Source of the DNA: Watersipora subatra
Lineage: Eukaryota > Bryozoa > Gymnolaemata > Cheilostomatida > Watersiporidae
NCBI RefSeq assembly: GCF_963576615.1
Contig: NC_088716.1
Span: forward strand, 60,544,228-60,608,227
Direction: 5' to 3'
DNA: 64,000 nucleotides
This document shows, piece by piece, positions 42,401 to 57,400 of this stretch. Numbering within the stretch: the first letter of the stretch is position 1; each line of letters opens with the position of its first letter. The notes under the pieces were generated by a model that did no database searches, was not told where the DNA came from, and saw only the letters and a list, made by a program, of their open reading frames with translations. Both the position numbers and the translations under genes were made by a program.

Positions 42401-45400
42401 TGTCATTATTCACCTTAGTAAAACAACCTTATAACATTTACAAATATTCACTATATTCAAAATTTTATAGGTTTCTAAACTTGGCAGAACCCGAATCTGC
42501 AAAACACCAATTCTCAACTGTCACAGACCAAGACACAGTTTGTCCATTTAGCATGATTGACTATTTTACTTATCAGAATTGCAATGCACTTATGGGTGCA
42601 GAATAGCAACCAAGCTTAACATTAAGCATTTGGAGCCTTCTTTTGGTGAAAAATGTTTACTTTTTTCTTGTTTGACTAATGATAATCATTTATATCGCTA
42701 TTAAATAAGAATCTATAAACAAGTCTAATCCTAGTTGATCTATAACTGCTATTTTATAATAATAAATCCTTAGTACAGCCTCACTTAGGCTCTGCAAATA
42801 TTATATTCAACCTCTTACTCTTGATTAAAAGTAGTAATCTAGCCTTTTATTCACCTAAATGATCATGCGTGGGCTTATAAACCCTTTGAAATTAGGTCAC
42901 GCTTCACTGAAATCATTGTGTTGTCTGAGACATGTCCTGCTCGCAACCCATTTCTTGATGGAATGATAAGCCTTCTGTCCAATAAAAACCTCAGTAGCTA
43001 CTTTCTTTATTGTGTTTAGACTGGTTTCAAAAATTTTCAAAAAAACTGTTGGTACAAAACTGTTGGCACAGAACTGTAGGTACAGAACTGTTGGTACAGA
43101 ACCATTGGTACAGACCTGTTAATACATAACTGTTGGTACAGAACTGTTGGTACAGAATTGTAAGTACAGAACTGTTGGTACAGAACTGTAGGTACAGAAC
43201 TGTAGGTACAGAACTGTAGGTACAGAACTGTCGGTACAGAACTGTCTGTACAGAACTGTCAGTACAGAATTGTTGGAAACACTACTAGCTCATGCAGCTC
43301 CTGATCAGCCCTAACTTTAGTTTGTTTAACAGAAACATCTTTGTTTTAGGTCTTGATTTACGATCTTCGATGACACCTACAGAAATGAAGATCTTGCTTG
43401 TAATCTACTGCATAATGGCAGCCGCCGCACTCTCAATGAATATATTCATTATAGTCACTATCATTACTAACAAGTTGCATGAGAAGGTGAGTAATGAGAG
43501 GTCATTGTGTAAGTTTCCAATCAATACCCTAGAGAGAAAGTGGTCAGTAATAAGCCCTGGGCATTAACTACCATTGTCTTTCAGAGCGTAATTGCATACA
43601 TATATAAATATACTTTTCTAATCTAACATGAAATTAAGAGAAAATTAGCCAAATAAGCTTGAAAACAATATTCTTTGTCTAAAACCGCTTTCCTCAGCTC
43701 TAAAACTGAAAATAGAGTGATGCAAAACTTGCTTTTATTCAAACAACTTTTTGACTGGTTATGAACCTGGCAGGGTGAATTTATGACACATCGGCAAGTC
43801 TTCAACACATGAAATCTGAGAAATTAAAACTGACTGCTGAGAAAATGAGTAAGATGATATTACAGATGCAGCAGTCAGTCACATACCACTTCTCTTACCA
43901 TAAAAATAAGAAGATATTTAATTAGAAATAGTTTGATAATTATAGACAATTAATATCTTAGTATTCATACGTGTTATATATATTTAACTACGACATCAAC
44001 ATGTAATTCACAGCTAATACTATTGGTATTATACTTATTAAACCCATGAGTTAAATGCATTATCATAAGCCTAACAACGCTGACTGAAAACACTCTCACT
44101 TTCTCACCTTCACACATTGATACCATAGAATCAAAATAATTATTTTTGCTACCTAATGTGATACAGTCACACCTTGATTTCAATCCATAATCCGTTCCAG
44201 AAGTTGATAGCTGAATACCGCTTTGTTCAAAATCTGAAACTAATTTTCTCATGACAGTTAATGTAAGTAATTTCAATCTGTTCCAAGTGTACAAAACAAC
44301 TTTTTTATATTCTTGTATACCATAAACTGTATACACATGTAATAAGAGAGCAGGTAAATTAATTTAGTGGTTGCTTAAAAAATCTATTAACAGAAAAGAC
44401 TAGGTTGGTAATGTATTGCATCGCTGTATCTGGAGCAACTCACACCTTAGCCTCATTTACTCTTAGTCTTATGTAATGTATACAATGAATAAGAGTAGAA
44501 ATTATCTGTATGTTTTATTTTAATATCCTATCTAAGATTGTAAAAAGGCATAAACATTTCCGTACGCTTTCATTTTTGTCAACCTTAACATAAACATTCA
44601 AGCAGCAAAGGCTTACACAAACAAATCTAATGAAAGAGTGAAGTAATGCATCCTAGCAGAGATGCTATAACGCATCCTAGCAGTGATGCTATAAAATAAA
44701 AAGCACAGCAACAACATTTCTTGTGTGTTATTTTTGCCAAGAGTGACATAGGGAAGAGTTATGTAAAGTTAGATATGATCAAAAACTGAATTTTTCTTCC
44801 AAGTCTGAGGCGTAAAAATCTTGAATTTTTCTGGTTGACATCTGATTCGATCACGAACAGAAGCGTTCGAAAGACGAGGGGTATTTCTGTACAAGGCAAT
44901 GATTCATGAAAATATGAACTACCGTAGAGCTACTCTCAAAAATAAAACTTATGCTGTTTCTCCAACTGCCATTTGGAATGATTCTTTTCAACGTGTTGGG
45001 ATGCCACTGTTATTACCTATTTATTAGATAGAATCTCCTATCTAATATTTTGCTAGAATATTTGCTCCTATCTATAAAAGTTGCTAGAGTATGAAGAGGC
45101 TCAAAGAAAACCAACAGGGGTATGACTGCCATAAATAAAAACATTTGTTACAAGCAGTATGTTTGTCTATGCAAACAAATAATTTCCACACATATTAAAA
45201 ATAATATATTGATTATGTCTGTTGCAATGATTTGGCATATGAATTTGCATCCGTTTTCTTGGAATGGATGGAAATAGACTTTTGTCCATGGACATGAAAG
45301 GGGAGCGCGACAACGCGCTTCCACCTGTAGCAATTATAGATCTTTCATGACCATAAGGAGCTGCGTATTCCACATTTGCAGACAGTGTAAATATATGACT

Positions 45401-48400
45401 AGTAGTCACATATTTACAGCATATAGCTAAATGGGAGTTTGCCCTCGAAGGTTGTGTGTATCACAGACCTCATTCAAATTAAAGATAATCAATAATTTTA
45501 ACTTGAATGAACATTGAAAAGAAAAATTAAAGCCTACTGCGTGAGTTATAATAGAAACTTCACAGCTGCCAAAGAGATTGAGCTGATTAAGCCCAATAAA
45601 GGAAAATAAAATTTCAAGATATTTTACACACAAGCAACAACAAAGCCTCGAGGGAGAGGGGGGAGAGGGAGAGAGAAGGGGGTGGAGAGGAGGGGGTGAA
45701 GAGGGGGGAGGAGAAAGAAGCTATTGATAGTGTAACACCAAGTGACTCGACATTCATTTGACAAGTGGAAGCAGGTGTCAATTCCAGTAAAGCTTAATAA
45801 CAAACCTTTTTGTGTTTTATTAAAACTAACTATCAATTTCACTTAGCTTAAATACCAATAAAATATGCGCACTATGACGAGGAAATATGATAAACTCTCT
45901 CCCTTACGTAATTACATGTATATCATACTCTAGCAGAACTTGAATATCTCAGATCCAAGTGATGAAATGCTGACTTGTCAGACATTGGAGTATTGCTAGA
46001 TTGCTACAGCTCCTGGTATGACAGATAGTAAACCACAGAAGTGGTGTAAAATAAGACAGAATTTACACACATGGGTGCTTTCAGATTCCGTTTATGCAAT
46101 GGGGGCCCAAACACAGCTCTAATCAGGATTCAGATTTAAATCACATACTTCTCATACAAGTTTATGTCAAGACTACTGTACACATACGTACAAGAGAAAC
46201 ATTTGCCAGTAGATATGTATATATGCCTCTACGATGTCTTAATAAGAAAGGTTGTCTGAGATCTTCAGGGCTATGATAATCAACATCACACGGTACAACA
46301 AGCGCATTCAGCATATACTAAAAAACTGTCATGGCATTCATCTGCAGGTTGTCCTCTAATTAATAGACCGAAGGTCTGGCTACATATACTGATGAAATAT
46401 ATAATTTGTGTAGCCATCACATTGGCAACGCTTTGTAGATGCATTGCATCGAAATGAGCATGTTGGTCTACATTGAAGGAGATACAACTGATGCATCTGT
46501 TATTGGTTGAAATAGCTGATTCCAACAAATGTAATTTTGACTCCTCATTTTATCAGTTTCCAGAGAAAGCTGCATTCATTTAGGATTTTCTTTGGAATGA
46601 GGATGATAATAGGGCATCCCACAAACAGATATTGTACTTATATAGAGCCAAAGATACACGTATATTGAGTTCTAACATGTATATGAATGCCACTAGTATA
46701 AATAGGAACTGTTCATGAAAACCTTCAAATAGCTCTTTACGCTATTAAATCTATTGATACACATTTGTTTTCTATAGTTTAATTTATATCGTGAACTCAA
46801 ATTATTTTTTATTTGTACGATTTTATCATTAACATGTAGTGTTTTTACCATGGACAGAAGTAGAGCAAGCAAAACACCTGCGTAAACACTATTGATATCA
46901 CAACTTGTTGATGACCTATACTAAATAATAAACATGCTAACGTTATTTCAACAATATTTACTCATGTAGGTACATATAGCAAATATCTACACTCTGTGTC
47001 AATTTTGCTTATCGTCAGTGTGTATAGACAGACCTCAATCGCGATGCTTAACATTGTAAAAGATGTGTGCTAGTTTATGGGCACATAAGTCATCGCATTC
47101 TCATAATCAATGCCAACTATTCTTTAATGCATATATAAAAAATATAGGGCAAGGATTTAGAAGTATAACACGATTAATCAGTGTCAGGAAACAGATGCCA
47201 ATGGAAATAATGTCTACAGCAAAGCCTTCTAAACCTTCAGTAACTATAAAAATAGTATTATGTGACATCTATTAAAACATTAAAGAGTATAGGGTGGCAT
47301 TAGAAACGAGAAGAAAACAAGACAAAATTAACCACATCACGGAAACATGCTATTTCCTGAGTTGTGACATCAGATTTACTATATTAGCAAAAAGATGGCT
47401 GAAGTACACCTCGTTAATAATGTTAAAACAAAGAAAAAATTTATTACTGGCAGTTCAAACTTGCAGTAACTAGTATGAAACCAAAAGTCTTTCGTCTCCA
47501 TTTTTCTATTCAGTTCACTAGGTTTTGCTAAGAATTTGCTTAAGAAGATTTTGTGAGCCAGAAGTGAGCTGATTCGGGTGAACATTTGGCAGCCAGTCGT
47601 TATTTTAGCTTCCTTGCTGCTTTACACCTCAGTAGCTTGCTTTTCACCAAATCAAATAAATGGAAGCCAAACATGAAAAGCATTAACAGCCTCTGATTAA
47701 AAATGCTCTGAATATTTTTTTCAAATAAAACAAGTCGTTAAGCTAACAGATTTACCTTCGCTTCAGGTACATTTTCATGTTCGTTAGGAACTTTTCATGT
47801 ATGGAAAGTTTCTAACTCCTTGGAATATAATTGTTGCTTAGTGAGCTTGCAGTTTTACGGTATTTCATCTATATGGAAGCAGTGTGGTTCAAGTTTCATT
47901 GTAATAAAAGATGGTAAAGATTTAGGCTGCATTAAAAAGTTTAATTTGAGGTATCATTTAATAGTATAGAACGGTGACTGATGTCATATCATCACTTCTT
48001 GGTAACAAAGACTTATTTATTTTCGGTTATTATAATTCCAATAAAAGTTACGGCAGTATAGAACCTGGGTAAAAATATTCATAGAATCTTGAAGTTGATA
48101 TGATGTCACGAGTGCTCAATTTGGTCAATGTTTAGGGAGTTAACTGGCCATTAAAGAAATGGAAAAAGGTTAGCATGACCTTAACCTTGTGAAATATATT
48201 AGTGTGGACTGTGCATTTGACAAATTCAATCAATGATGTCTGTTTCGTACAGACTGTTACTGATGTAGTCTTTTAAACTCTTGACCACTAATATTTATAT
48301 GACTCAACGCTGTTGATTGCGGGTCTGACCACAGTAATTCTTTTGCTGACAGAGGGTCACCTTAAAAAGATGAGTCAACAAGGTAAAGCTTTGAAGATTT

Positions 48401-51400
48401 TAAAGTAGCATTACGTTTAGGCTGCTAGAGAGGTAGACATGGCAAGATATTAAAAACTATCTATCATGGTATGGGCTATGGAATAGACATTCGTTTAGTC
48501 CAACGACTGAATGTTTAGAACGCTGGACTAAACGTTCTAAATGTTTAGTCTAAGTTTTACAGATGAACTTGAAAATAACTCCAAGCCCATCTATAAACTA
48601 AGAGTTATTTTCTTCTTGCTGCCTTCAGAGACACGTGACTGACACAGTGATTATTCTGTCGATGACTCATGAAAGAATTTAATAAAAAATGAGCAAATAT
48701 TAATAGACCGTGCTTGCTATAAAACAAGTGTTTAGTTAGCAAGCTAGCAAAACATTAAATACATGTAACTTGAGAAAGTCTAGAGCCGCCGCCTTTTAGT
48801 GATGGACCATCATGCATCCGCTTATCTCCTGTCTACAGACCCTACCCGACTAGGTTATCGTGTACCATCATGTACCCTACATGATGGTACAAGATAACCT
48901 GATACATCAAGGTGGAAACTGCCATAATTTATACTAAAATTGCAAAGAAATACGTGATAAACGTATGAGCCCCCTCTTTTACCTTAACTGCGTACTCCCT
49001 ATGCATAGGGAATCCAAAGTGACCTTAGTGAAACGAATACACATAACTATGTATGATATGGTGCAAAACATAAAAATTCTTTTGTTATTGTAGGTAACCT
49101 ACATATTCATCACAAACCTTGCATGCGCCGATGTGTTTATGCTCACAGTGAATACACCAATCAATCTATCATATGTCATGTTGAACAACTGGGTGTTGGG
49201 CAAAGCCATGTGCCACATCGCCTACCCAACCTTTGCCCTACCAGTGTATGTGTCCAGTTGGACTATGATGTTCATAGCCCTTGAAAGATATTTTGTGACT
49301 CGCTCCAACAACACATCGGGAATTGGATTAGGAAGGAACAAGGTAGGATTTCACCATCTCTCTATAACTATTTGTGTCAGACTAAACTGGTCTAGATGAG
49401 CTATTATTTTAAAATGAAATGGTGGCCCATACGTCTCTATGCCAGCTATAAGCACATACAATGTTCGATATTAATATGTCTGCTATAAATGAAAACACAC
49501 CATTGTAATATTGTATGAAATATTTGCGATCCAATAAGGACCGTGTCAACTAGTTGATCTTTGAAGTCACCAAAACCTTTTTTGATTAGATAGTGTAAGT
49601 GCCAACAAACTCTTAAACATTAAATGCTGAAACATAAAAAATTGTTAGAAGTAATTTATATTATTGTTCTCCTAAACACCAAGACTATACACGTACAAAG
49701 TGAAAAGATTTAATGGTAAAGAGAGTAAGCTAGTGTTATTATTACAAAATAAAACAAAATTGTTTAAATAGGTGTATAAAGAACATTTTAAAAACTGTAC
49801 CAAACTTAAAAGAGGTCTGTATGGTATGTATGTTTTAATACAAGATTGCTATGAATGCAACATGTCCAACCAAATACAGTTAAACCCCTAACCAAATACA
49901 GTTAAACCCCCAACCAAATACAGTTAAACCCCTAACCAAATACAGTTAAACCCCAAACTAAATACAGTTAAAACCCTAAACAAATACAGTTAAAACCCCA
50001 ACCAAATACAATTAAACCTCTAACCAAGTACAGTTAAAACTCTAACCAAATACAGTGACAACTCTAACGGAATACAGTTAAGCCCGACTAAATACAGTCA
50101 AACCTCCAACCAAATATAGCTAAACCTTAACATACATTATGAAGTTAATCAGTTTCCATATTAGCCTTGTAACCTGAAACTGTTGCAGGTTGCAGCAACT
50201 ATTCTTGTAAGAATATATTGTATTTATAGCATGATTTAACCGAGCGACCAAAACAGCAATAAATTCTTGAAGATATTACATGAAGCATTAAAACAAAGGT
50301 ATTATCATATAAACAATTATGCAAAAAATAAATGTATATTTATGAAATAAGTTAATAAAGTAATAATTTGTAAAAAAAGGTTTTTGTTGCTTTTTCTCAG
50401 AACAACATGAATGGAAATACGGGTTGTGCAAGGCTTCAGTTTGGCGGTAGAGTAAGTGACAGAAATATATGGCATAATTTACTCTAGCCTAAGCTAGATA
50501 AAATTTACATAAACTCATGTTATATATTTTTTATTAATTATATTTTATCATTAACCTCTATTAACATTCCTTTTTTCAATTCTTAAATTGAAATGAGTCG
50601 ACAAAGGTTATGTATTTGGAGTTACTTACAATGTCAAGATAGATATTAGCTAACATTTGATGAGGTGTATCAGAAAATTCCCATGGAGAGGTGATAGTAA
50701 CAGGAGGTTTGACTGATGACAAAGCCAGGCTCGTTGCACACGAAATCAAGGCTAACCTGAGGGCTAAGTGGCTCATGCGTAGCTAGTGAGGCACGCAGAG
50801 CCACTTGGCAAGTTAGCATTCACATAATTTAAAATAATTTTCATATGCTTTGAAAGGACTAGGCCTGGCTCTTGTTTTGGTAAAGTATGGCCACACATGA
50901 TGATTTTATTGTTGGTTCTGAACGAAATCACGAAATGAACGAAAAACACAGAATTATTCGGCCAAAATTCACAGCATTGTTAGAGCTGTGCATGCACACC
51001 AAAATCTTCGACGAAACGCTTTGAATTGGTTGAACAAATTATTAGCGATGTTAGCAGCTTTTGCGATTAGTTTCATCCAAGACATTTATTATGACATACA
51101 GTACCAGCGCAATTCAACATACCGTAGCACATACGATGCAACTGGCTAAATTGCGCTATTATTGGTTTTTTATCGTTTGGACAGCATGACTACAAACCGT
51201 TTCTTTTTAATAATAACAATATCTTTTTAGCAGCAAAAGTTTTGTTGTAAAAAGAGTTGCCATCTTGAGCGCAATCAAATCAATTGCATCGTATTTACTA
51301 TGGCAAATCGCGTTAGTATTTTTCTTGCGTGTCGCATTATGTGTCTTGGGGTATATAAATTGCGAAAGCTGCTAGAATCATGCTCGCTACTAATTTGTTT

Positions 51401-54400
51401 AGCCAATTAAAAGCGTTTCGGTGCATGCACAGCTCTGACAATTCTGTGAATTTTGGCCGAACAATTCTGTGTTTTTCGTTCATTTTGTGATTTCGGTGAG
51501 AACCAACGATAAAATAGTCATATGTAGCCGTACCTTTACAGTTTTACCTTACATAATCAGATGTAAGACATTCATCTTTAGTATCAAAAATAGGTAATTA
51601 AAAACCTAGCAACACGTGCAGAGACTTGTGGGTAGGTAAAGTCTTGGCCACGCATGAAAAACCTTCAGACTTCTGTCTTATTATAAGCTCATCTACTAAA
51701 TCTTTTAGCATATAAAGCTTGCACTAACACAGCCCTTTTGTAAACATCACAACTGATGTTCGTGCACATTAGGAATATTTTTAAAATATTGACTTGAAGC
51801 AGTATTCAAGCAAGTTTGACGAACAGCAATAAAATACAAATTTGCTATACAAACAGTTTTTTACTTTTTGCTAAGCTTAGTTAAACAAAAAGAAAAAAAC
51901 AATTACTAAATTTTGTTTAGTAGATAGTAAAACATTTTCATGATATGTTCAATGAATTACTACTAAAGTTGAGCTAAAGAATCTAAGCAAGTAATTGGTG
52001 AACATTTCACAAAGTTCTCTTTAAAGTGTATGTATCTCTTGAACAAAAAAAAATGATGTTCAAGCTGTTTCTAGAATTTATGAGTTTGGTGAACATTTAG
52101 GCAATTTTGATGATCGGAGGAGTGATTTTCATATCGATTCTCTTCACTATACCGCTGATGATGTACACAGATTATGACCGCCCGATGGATCTCCTAAAGG
52201 TTAGTTAGAAGCCTTGACATGATGAAGAATTTCTAGTAATACTATGCTACAACCACTCTACTACATTCAACAAACGTTGCGGAGAAACATAAAACTAGTC
52301 TGAAAGAATATATATAAACTATAAAAAAATTAACCATATGTACTAGAAGTATTGTGTAAAATTTTTGGATGAAATGGGTGAGCTAGAAGGAACCCACTCA
52401 GCAGTTGAGAGGACACTCAGAATCTATCAACAAAACTAACCAAAGGGCGTTTTAAGTTTTGACTACATAGTTGCAATTGTAAAACAGTAATAACTAAGGA
52501 ATTGTACCAATTAGGACCTAATTGTGACCTGATTAAGCCTGCTGGAATAAAACTGCTAGTTTTCTCACGATGCTGTCACAAAAATGACCTCCATCGTCAT
52601 AATTACTGGCTTCTATGTTCTGACCAGAAACAATACAGTACCAAGTCCATCCTAATAGGCTGTTTTTTGTTGTTTTTGACTCCAGTTCTTTTAAATGGTT
52701 AATATAAACAATAAAAGTGTCATCATTTCTAAACCTCTGTATAATGCAGGCAAAAATATAATGCATGTATCGAATGCTTCTATCTAGTGAGCAATGTGTC
52801 TGGTCAAACTTGAGGCTGCTCTCTTGAACCCTCAATTGAGCCTGTAGGTTATGAAAAAAAAAGTCTTCAAATGTTTTCAAATGGACATAGAAAAAATCTG
52901 AATTACAACAACGAATATGGCTGGTCCAACACTACGAAAAAAACTTAATTTTGAGTGCAATCTGCACAGATGAGCGCAGTGAATCGTTTATCAGGCTGCA
53001 TTTAGCACAATATCATATGATGTTAAACTACTGCGCTGAGCGATCAGAATATAATGATTAGTCTCAGCTGTGTGCAAATGTTGATTATTCAGTGAAAACT
53101 AAACTTATGTGTACAGGGCAAAAGAGCTTTCTGCATTGAGTCGTGGCCTTCAGCTAAAGCCCAGGCCCTCTATTCGAGTCTTATCGTTCAGACCCAGTTT
53201 GTTTTACCAACAATTCTCACAATTGCACTGCATGCTGGGATATACAAAGTATTCCACAAAAGGTAAGAATATACTATTCACATTGTTGCTATAGAAATTT
53301 ATCATTTCCATGCTCTGAAAATAGCTTACATTATCTCACATCGTCCATGTGTATTCGTAAGGTTAAAGCCAAAGTCTAACCAAAGACAGACAACCGATGT
53401 TTTAATTTTTTCCTGTAAAGCTTACGAGATGACAGCAGTTGAGGAAAGACCCACATGTCGAGAGCGGTGATATAAAAGCTGCTACATCAGTTGAAGCATG
53501 CTTCAACAAGTGAAAAATAGAGAATATAAAAATTAGTATATTCAAAATGGTAGGAAAACAAGGAGTTTAAACTTTCAACAAAATGGTCTTTTCAATAACC
53601 CTTTTTAGATGCATAGTTAAGTATGTTCATAAATACTAATTACTATCATATCTCAACTCTTAGTAAGGTCAGCATAAAATACTGGCTGCAGCTTAAGAAA
53701 CTGACCAACATAAGGTATTGAGATTCTACATGACTTGTTCCAGATTAAAACAACTAGTTCTCACTGTACAGCCTACTATCCTACGTTATCAAAGTATATC
53801 TGATGACGCATTATAAACGCGTATACCTTTGGAGAAAGAAACATTTTGCAAATTAGTTGTATTCTATTATTAAATATACACATTTAGTTGAAATGCAATG
53901 CAATAGATTGCACTGGTATATTACTAACATACAGTAAAACCACACTTGAAGCTATGGAGCATATTACCAGATACATAAATTACACAAAATGAATTAAGTT
54001 AGTTGCTAGTATATTGGAGAAGTCATAAAGATAACAGAAGATAAAAATGAGAAGAATATACGCACAAGATCAGGAGTTACGTGAATATACAGATTCTTTG
54101 TATAGTTTCGTGTGTGTAGAATAGAATTTAAATATCAAGATTATGAAGAGTACAACCAGCTTATGCGCGACTTTAAAAATATTTCTATTCAAACTTGTCT
54201 ATAAAATTAATATAGTGCCTTGATTTTTTCCAATTCTATGCTGTCTGAAACACTGTGCAATCAAAGTGTATAGTACAAGTTACAGCATAATGAGGAGCTC
54301 CTCAGTTTGCTAGCAAAATCTTTTTACAGAAAGGTCAAAGGTCAGTTAAGTAACCATTTTTTAGACAACCTATTTTTGGCAACAATTCCGCTATTGCACT

Positions 54401-57400
54401 TGGCACTCATACCAATATCAGCGATGTTGTTAAGTGCAATTAGATGTTTTCGTTTGATAGTTTTAAAATAAGCATGTCTATGTTCTGATTGTGTTCAGTC
54501 TATGTTACGACAGTTTAAGACATTTGAACAAACCCTCAAAGAGGTCCGGATTGTCTAAAAAATTAAACTTGATAGAAATCAATATTCCACACTCACACTT
54601 TATCTGATTACTACATGACACACACACACACACACGACACGCACACACGCGCACAGGCACACACACGCGCACAGGCACACACGCACTAGACACGCACATA
54701 CGCACTAGACACGCACATACGCACTAGACTGCTCAACACTTTCAATCCCAAGTGATCAACCAGCAGCAATTCCATCTAAGTGAATAGAATAAACGTGTAC
54801 CTTCCGGTAATAAAATTTTTTACCAATCCTTTAGCAGCGTCCTGATGTTTTAGGGAACAGCAAAACAACTTATATTGTATGGAAGGCTAATAGCAGCAAA
54901 CTAGTTAGAGCTGGTAGCGATAAGTGATTTAAATGGTTCTTGCCAGTAACAATCACAACTACACTTAGTAGATACCTAGTATAGAATATTCACTGTTTTG
55001 ACAAAACTGTCTGTGAATTGCTAATGTTTAGTTCGAGTAGTAAAAACAAGAAAAATTCATAAGAAGTGACATTCAATGAATATTTTATATAGTAATAACT
55101 AAAGAACCTGTTACTAAAGAAGATAATAGCATTCCTTGATGAGATTTCCTGAAGATAGCTTTAAACAAAGATATACATTTTGAGTAGTTTCTTACTTTTA
55201 TCAAAATAATTAGAGCCAACATATAAGAGTTAAAATACAGCTTTACATATTTTTCAAAGAGTGGTAAATTGACGATTTCTAGCTATAATTTTACCTCGAC
55301 AAAATAAAGACATTTGCAACTCAATAAATCTAATTTAGCTGGGTTTTGTGTAGTTTGAAGCAAAAGGAATATTTGTTAGCATTAAAAAAACAGAAATATT
55401 GTGTCAACGGGGCTATGATGTATTCAATGTTCTGCAAATCTTGTTTTGCATTATCTTCAACAATATTATTTTATTATGTAATTTTTACAAGCAAAAAAAT
55501 TTTCATTTCGGCATAAAGCTTTTATTAAAACTATCCATTCAAGTCGTGGCCACTCACATAGTTTCAGCTCATACAATAAGACAAATTCATCTACTGCAGC
55601 AAACTAAAAAAAAACATCATGGTTTATGCAGCACACATTCAAGTCTCTCTTTCCCATTTATGGCAGTTTCCACATTGACAAAGCTGCTTTGGCTGGTGGG
55701 ACCAGATAAACATCCTGTAATCAATAAAACAAATGCAATAAATATATGTCATTTATAGATATGACATTCTAACGCATATCTACTGAAAGCTTTCAAATTG
55801 GGAGTTAGATAGATTGTGAGTGTAATTTTAGAAATGAATAAATGTTTAACAAAAGCATAAGTACATCAAGTCAACGATTCGAAGCTTTGATTCTGGAAGT
55901 TAAAGATGTGCATTGATCAATCGATTTTCTTCACTTTCTACAAGTGAGAAGTGAACATCTAAAGTCAAATCATAAGTCTAATTTACTAGCTAAAACTACC
56001 AAAAAAAATTTGAAGCAAATATAGCTAGGAAAATGATAAAAAATTATAAAACGATGATTAATGGTAGCAAAAAGTTATAATTCTATTAATTAGTACATGT
56101 ATTAATGAGTACTAAAATTATTACCTTTAGTATATTCATCAATCTAAGCCATTGTATTGCTAGATGCTATGGGTTAAAAAGAAGCTGTCAAGAACTCACT
56201 GTACATATGCATCTCGCACGCGCACACAGGAAATTACATTATAACCTCAAACAGGGAAATATAATCTGAATGTAAACTCAACAGTATATCCATAAGAGAC
56301 TTAAAGTAAAAGATAAATTTACCTCCATTCTCCTATCTTCCTATGTAGCACTTTAACCACCTGATGCTCAGAAAACTCGGAGTCACCTTCGCAGTAACTT
56401 TACAGTAATTTTTACAATTCTGTTGTTCGTCAATAAAACGTGTCGATCGAGTAATTTATTAAAGTAACGATGTTAATCAATTTACTAAATATCGATGTCC
56501 ATGCAATTTAATAGTAGAGTAAAAGCCCTAAATTTGAGATCACAGACAACGCGTTTTACGAGTGATAACATTTAGTACGGCCTATATAAAAATTTCGTGC
56601 TGATGATTGGCTAATGAAGCGATCTTACATTTATCGCTCGTGGACTCTTTTCAGATGTATCACTAGTTACGTCACAAATGAAGCACCCGGTCGAATCTGA
56701 GCTTTTTAAAAGATGGCCTCATTCAAACGCATATATCTCTGGACAGGATTAGTCTACAAAGACAAAAATGACATCAACTTGTAGCTGATATTTTAGCCTT
56801 TTATTGGTCTTAATTTCATTAAATCGACCTTTTTGACGCAACCACATCTTTAAATCCATTGCATCTTTTGTAGCTTAATTGGGTAGGTTATCGCCTGGTG
56901 AACCTGAAGTTTTGAGATAAAATCCAGCATTAAGCGGATCATTCCTAGATGTTAATAGCTTTAGCTGCACAGGCCGAACAACGAACTTTGAGATTTATAT
57001 ATATACTAACTGTACTACCCGGCGTTGCCCGGGTAATAAAAAAGTCTTTGGTCAGAAAATTGATTTATATTGAAAATACAACAACATTTGCCACTCTAAT
57101 TTTAAAATTACATATAATGAGAAAAGTGTTTTATGTAGTTGAAATCAATTGAGAGAAAATAAAAACAACTCTGAAGGTTTTCTAACTTTGTCAGACAACC
57201 GTAATTTTCAAACTTCATATCATGAAAGAAATGTTTTGTGCAGATCAAATAACTTTTAAGAAATAAAACAACTATAAAAAGATTTAAATATAAATGTAAA
57301 ATAATTAGCAAGTAAAATGTAATAGCGAAATTAAGTCTGTTTTGCTACGATTTCAATAAAAGACGATTCGGTAATTATACAATTAATACGAGCTGAGAAA

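Larger units (their letters stand above)
43487..49093 (+). other. GPCR intron 2
   Basis: 5.6 kb. Contains a homopurine tract (45651-45718) and hairpins at 48492-48534 and 48852-48900. A short duplicated motif ATCCTAGCAG.GATGCTATAA occurs near 44650-44695. The other open frames, such as 46286-46528 minus, have no recognised match. Confidence 0.65.

Noticed and set aside
41754..42418. Three overlapping open frames of 131-195 codons
   Set aside because: All arise from the 16-bp array, which cycles the frames. There is no non-repetitive coding context.
46286..46528. 80-codon minus-strand frame
   Set aside because: It reads smoothly but matches no family I recognise and has no context. Left unannotated.
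52533..52880. 115-codon minus-strand frame in receptor intron 5
   Set aside because: No similarity recognised, and it lies opposite an intron with no supporting signals.
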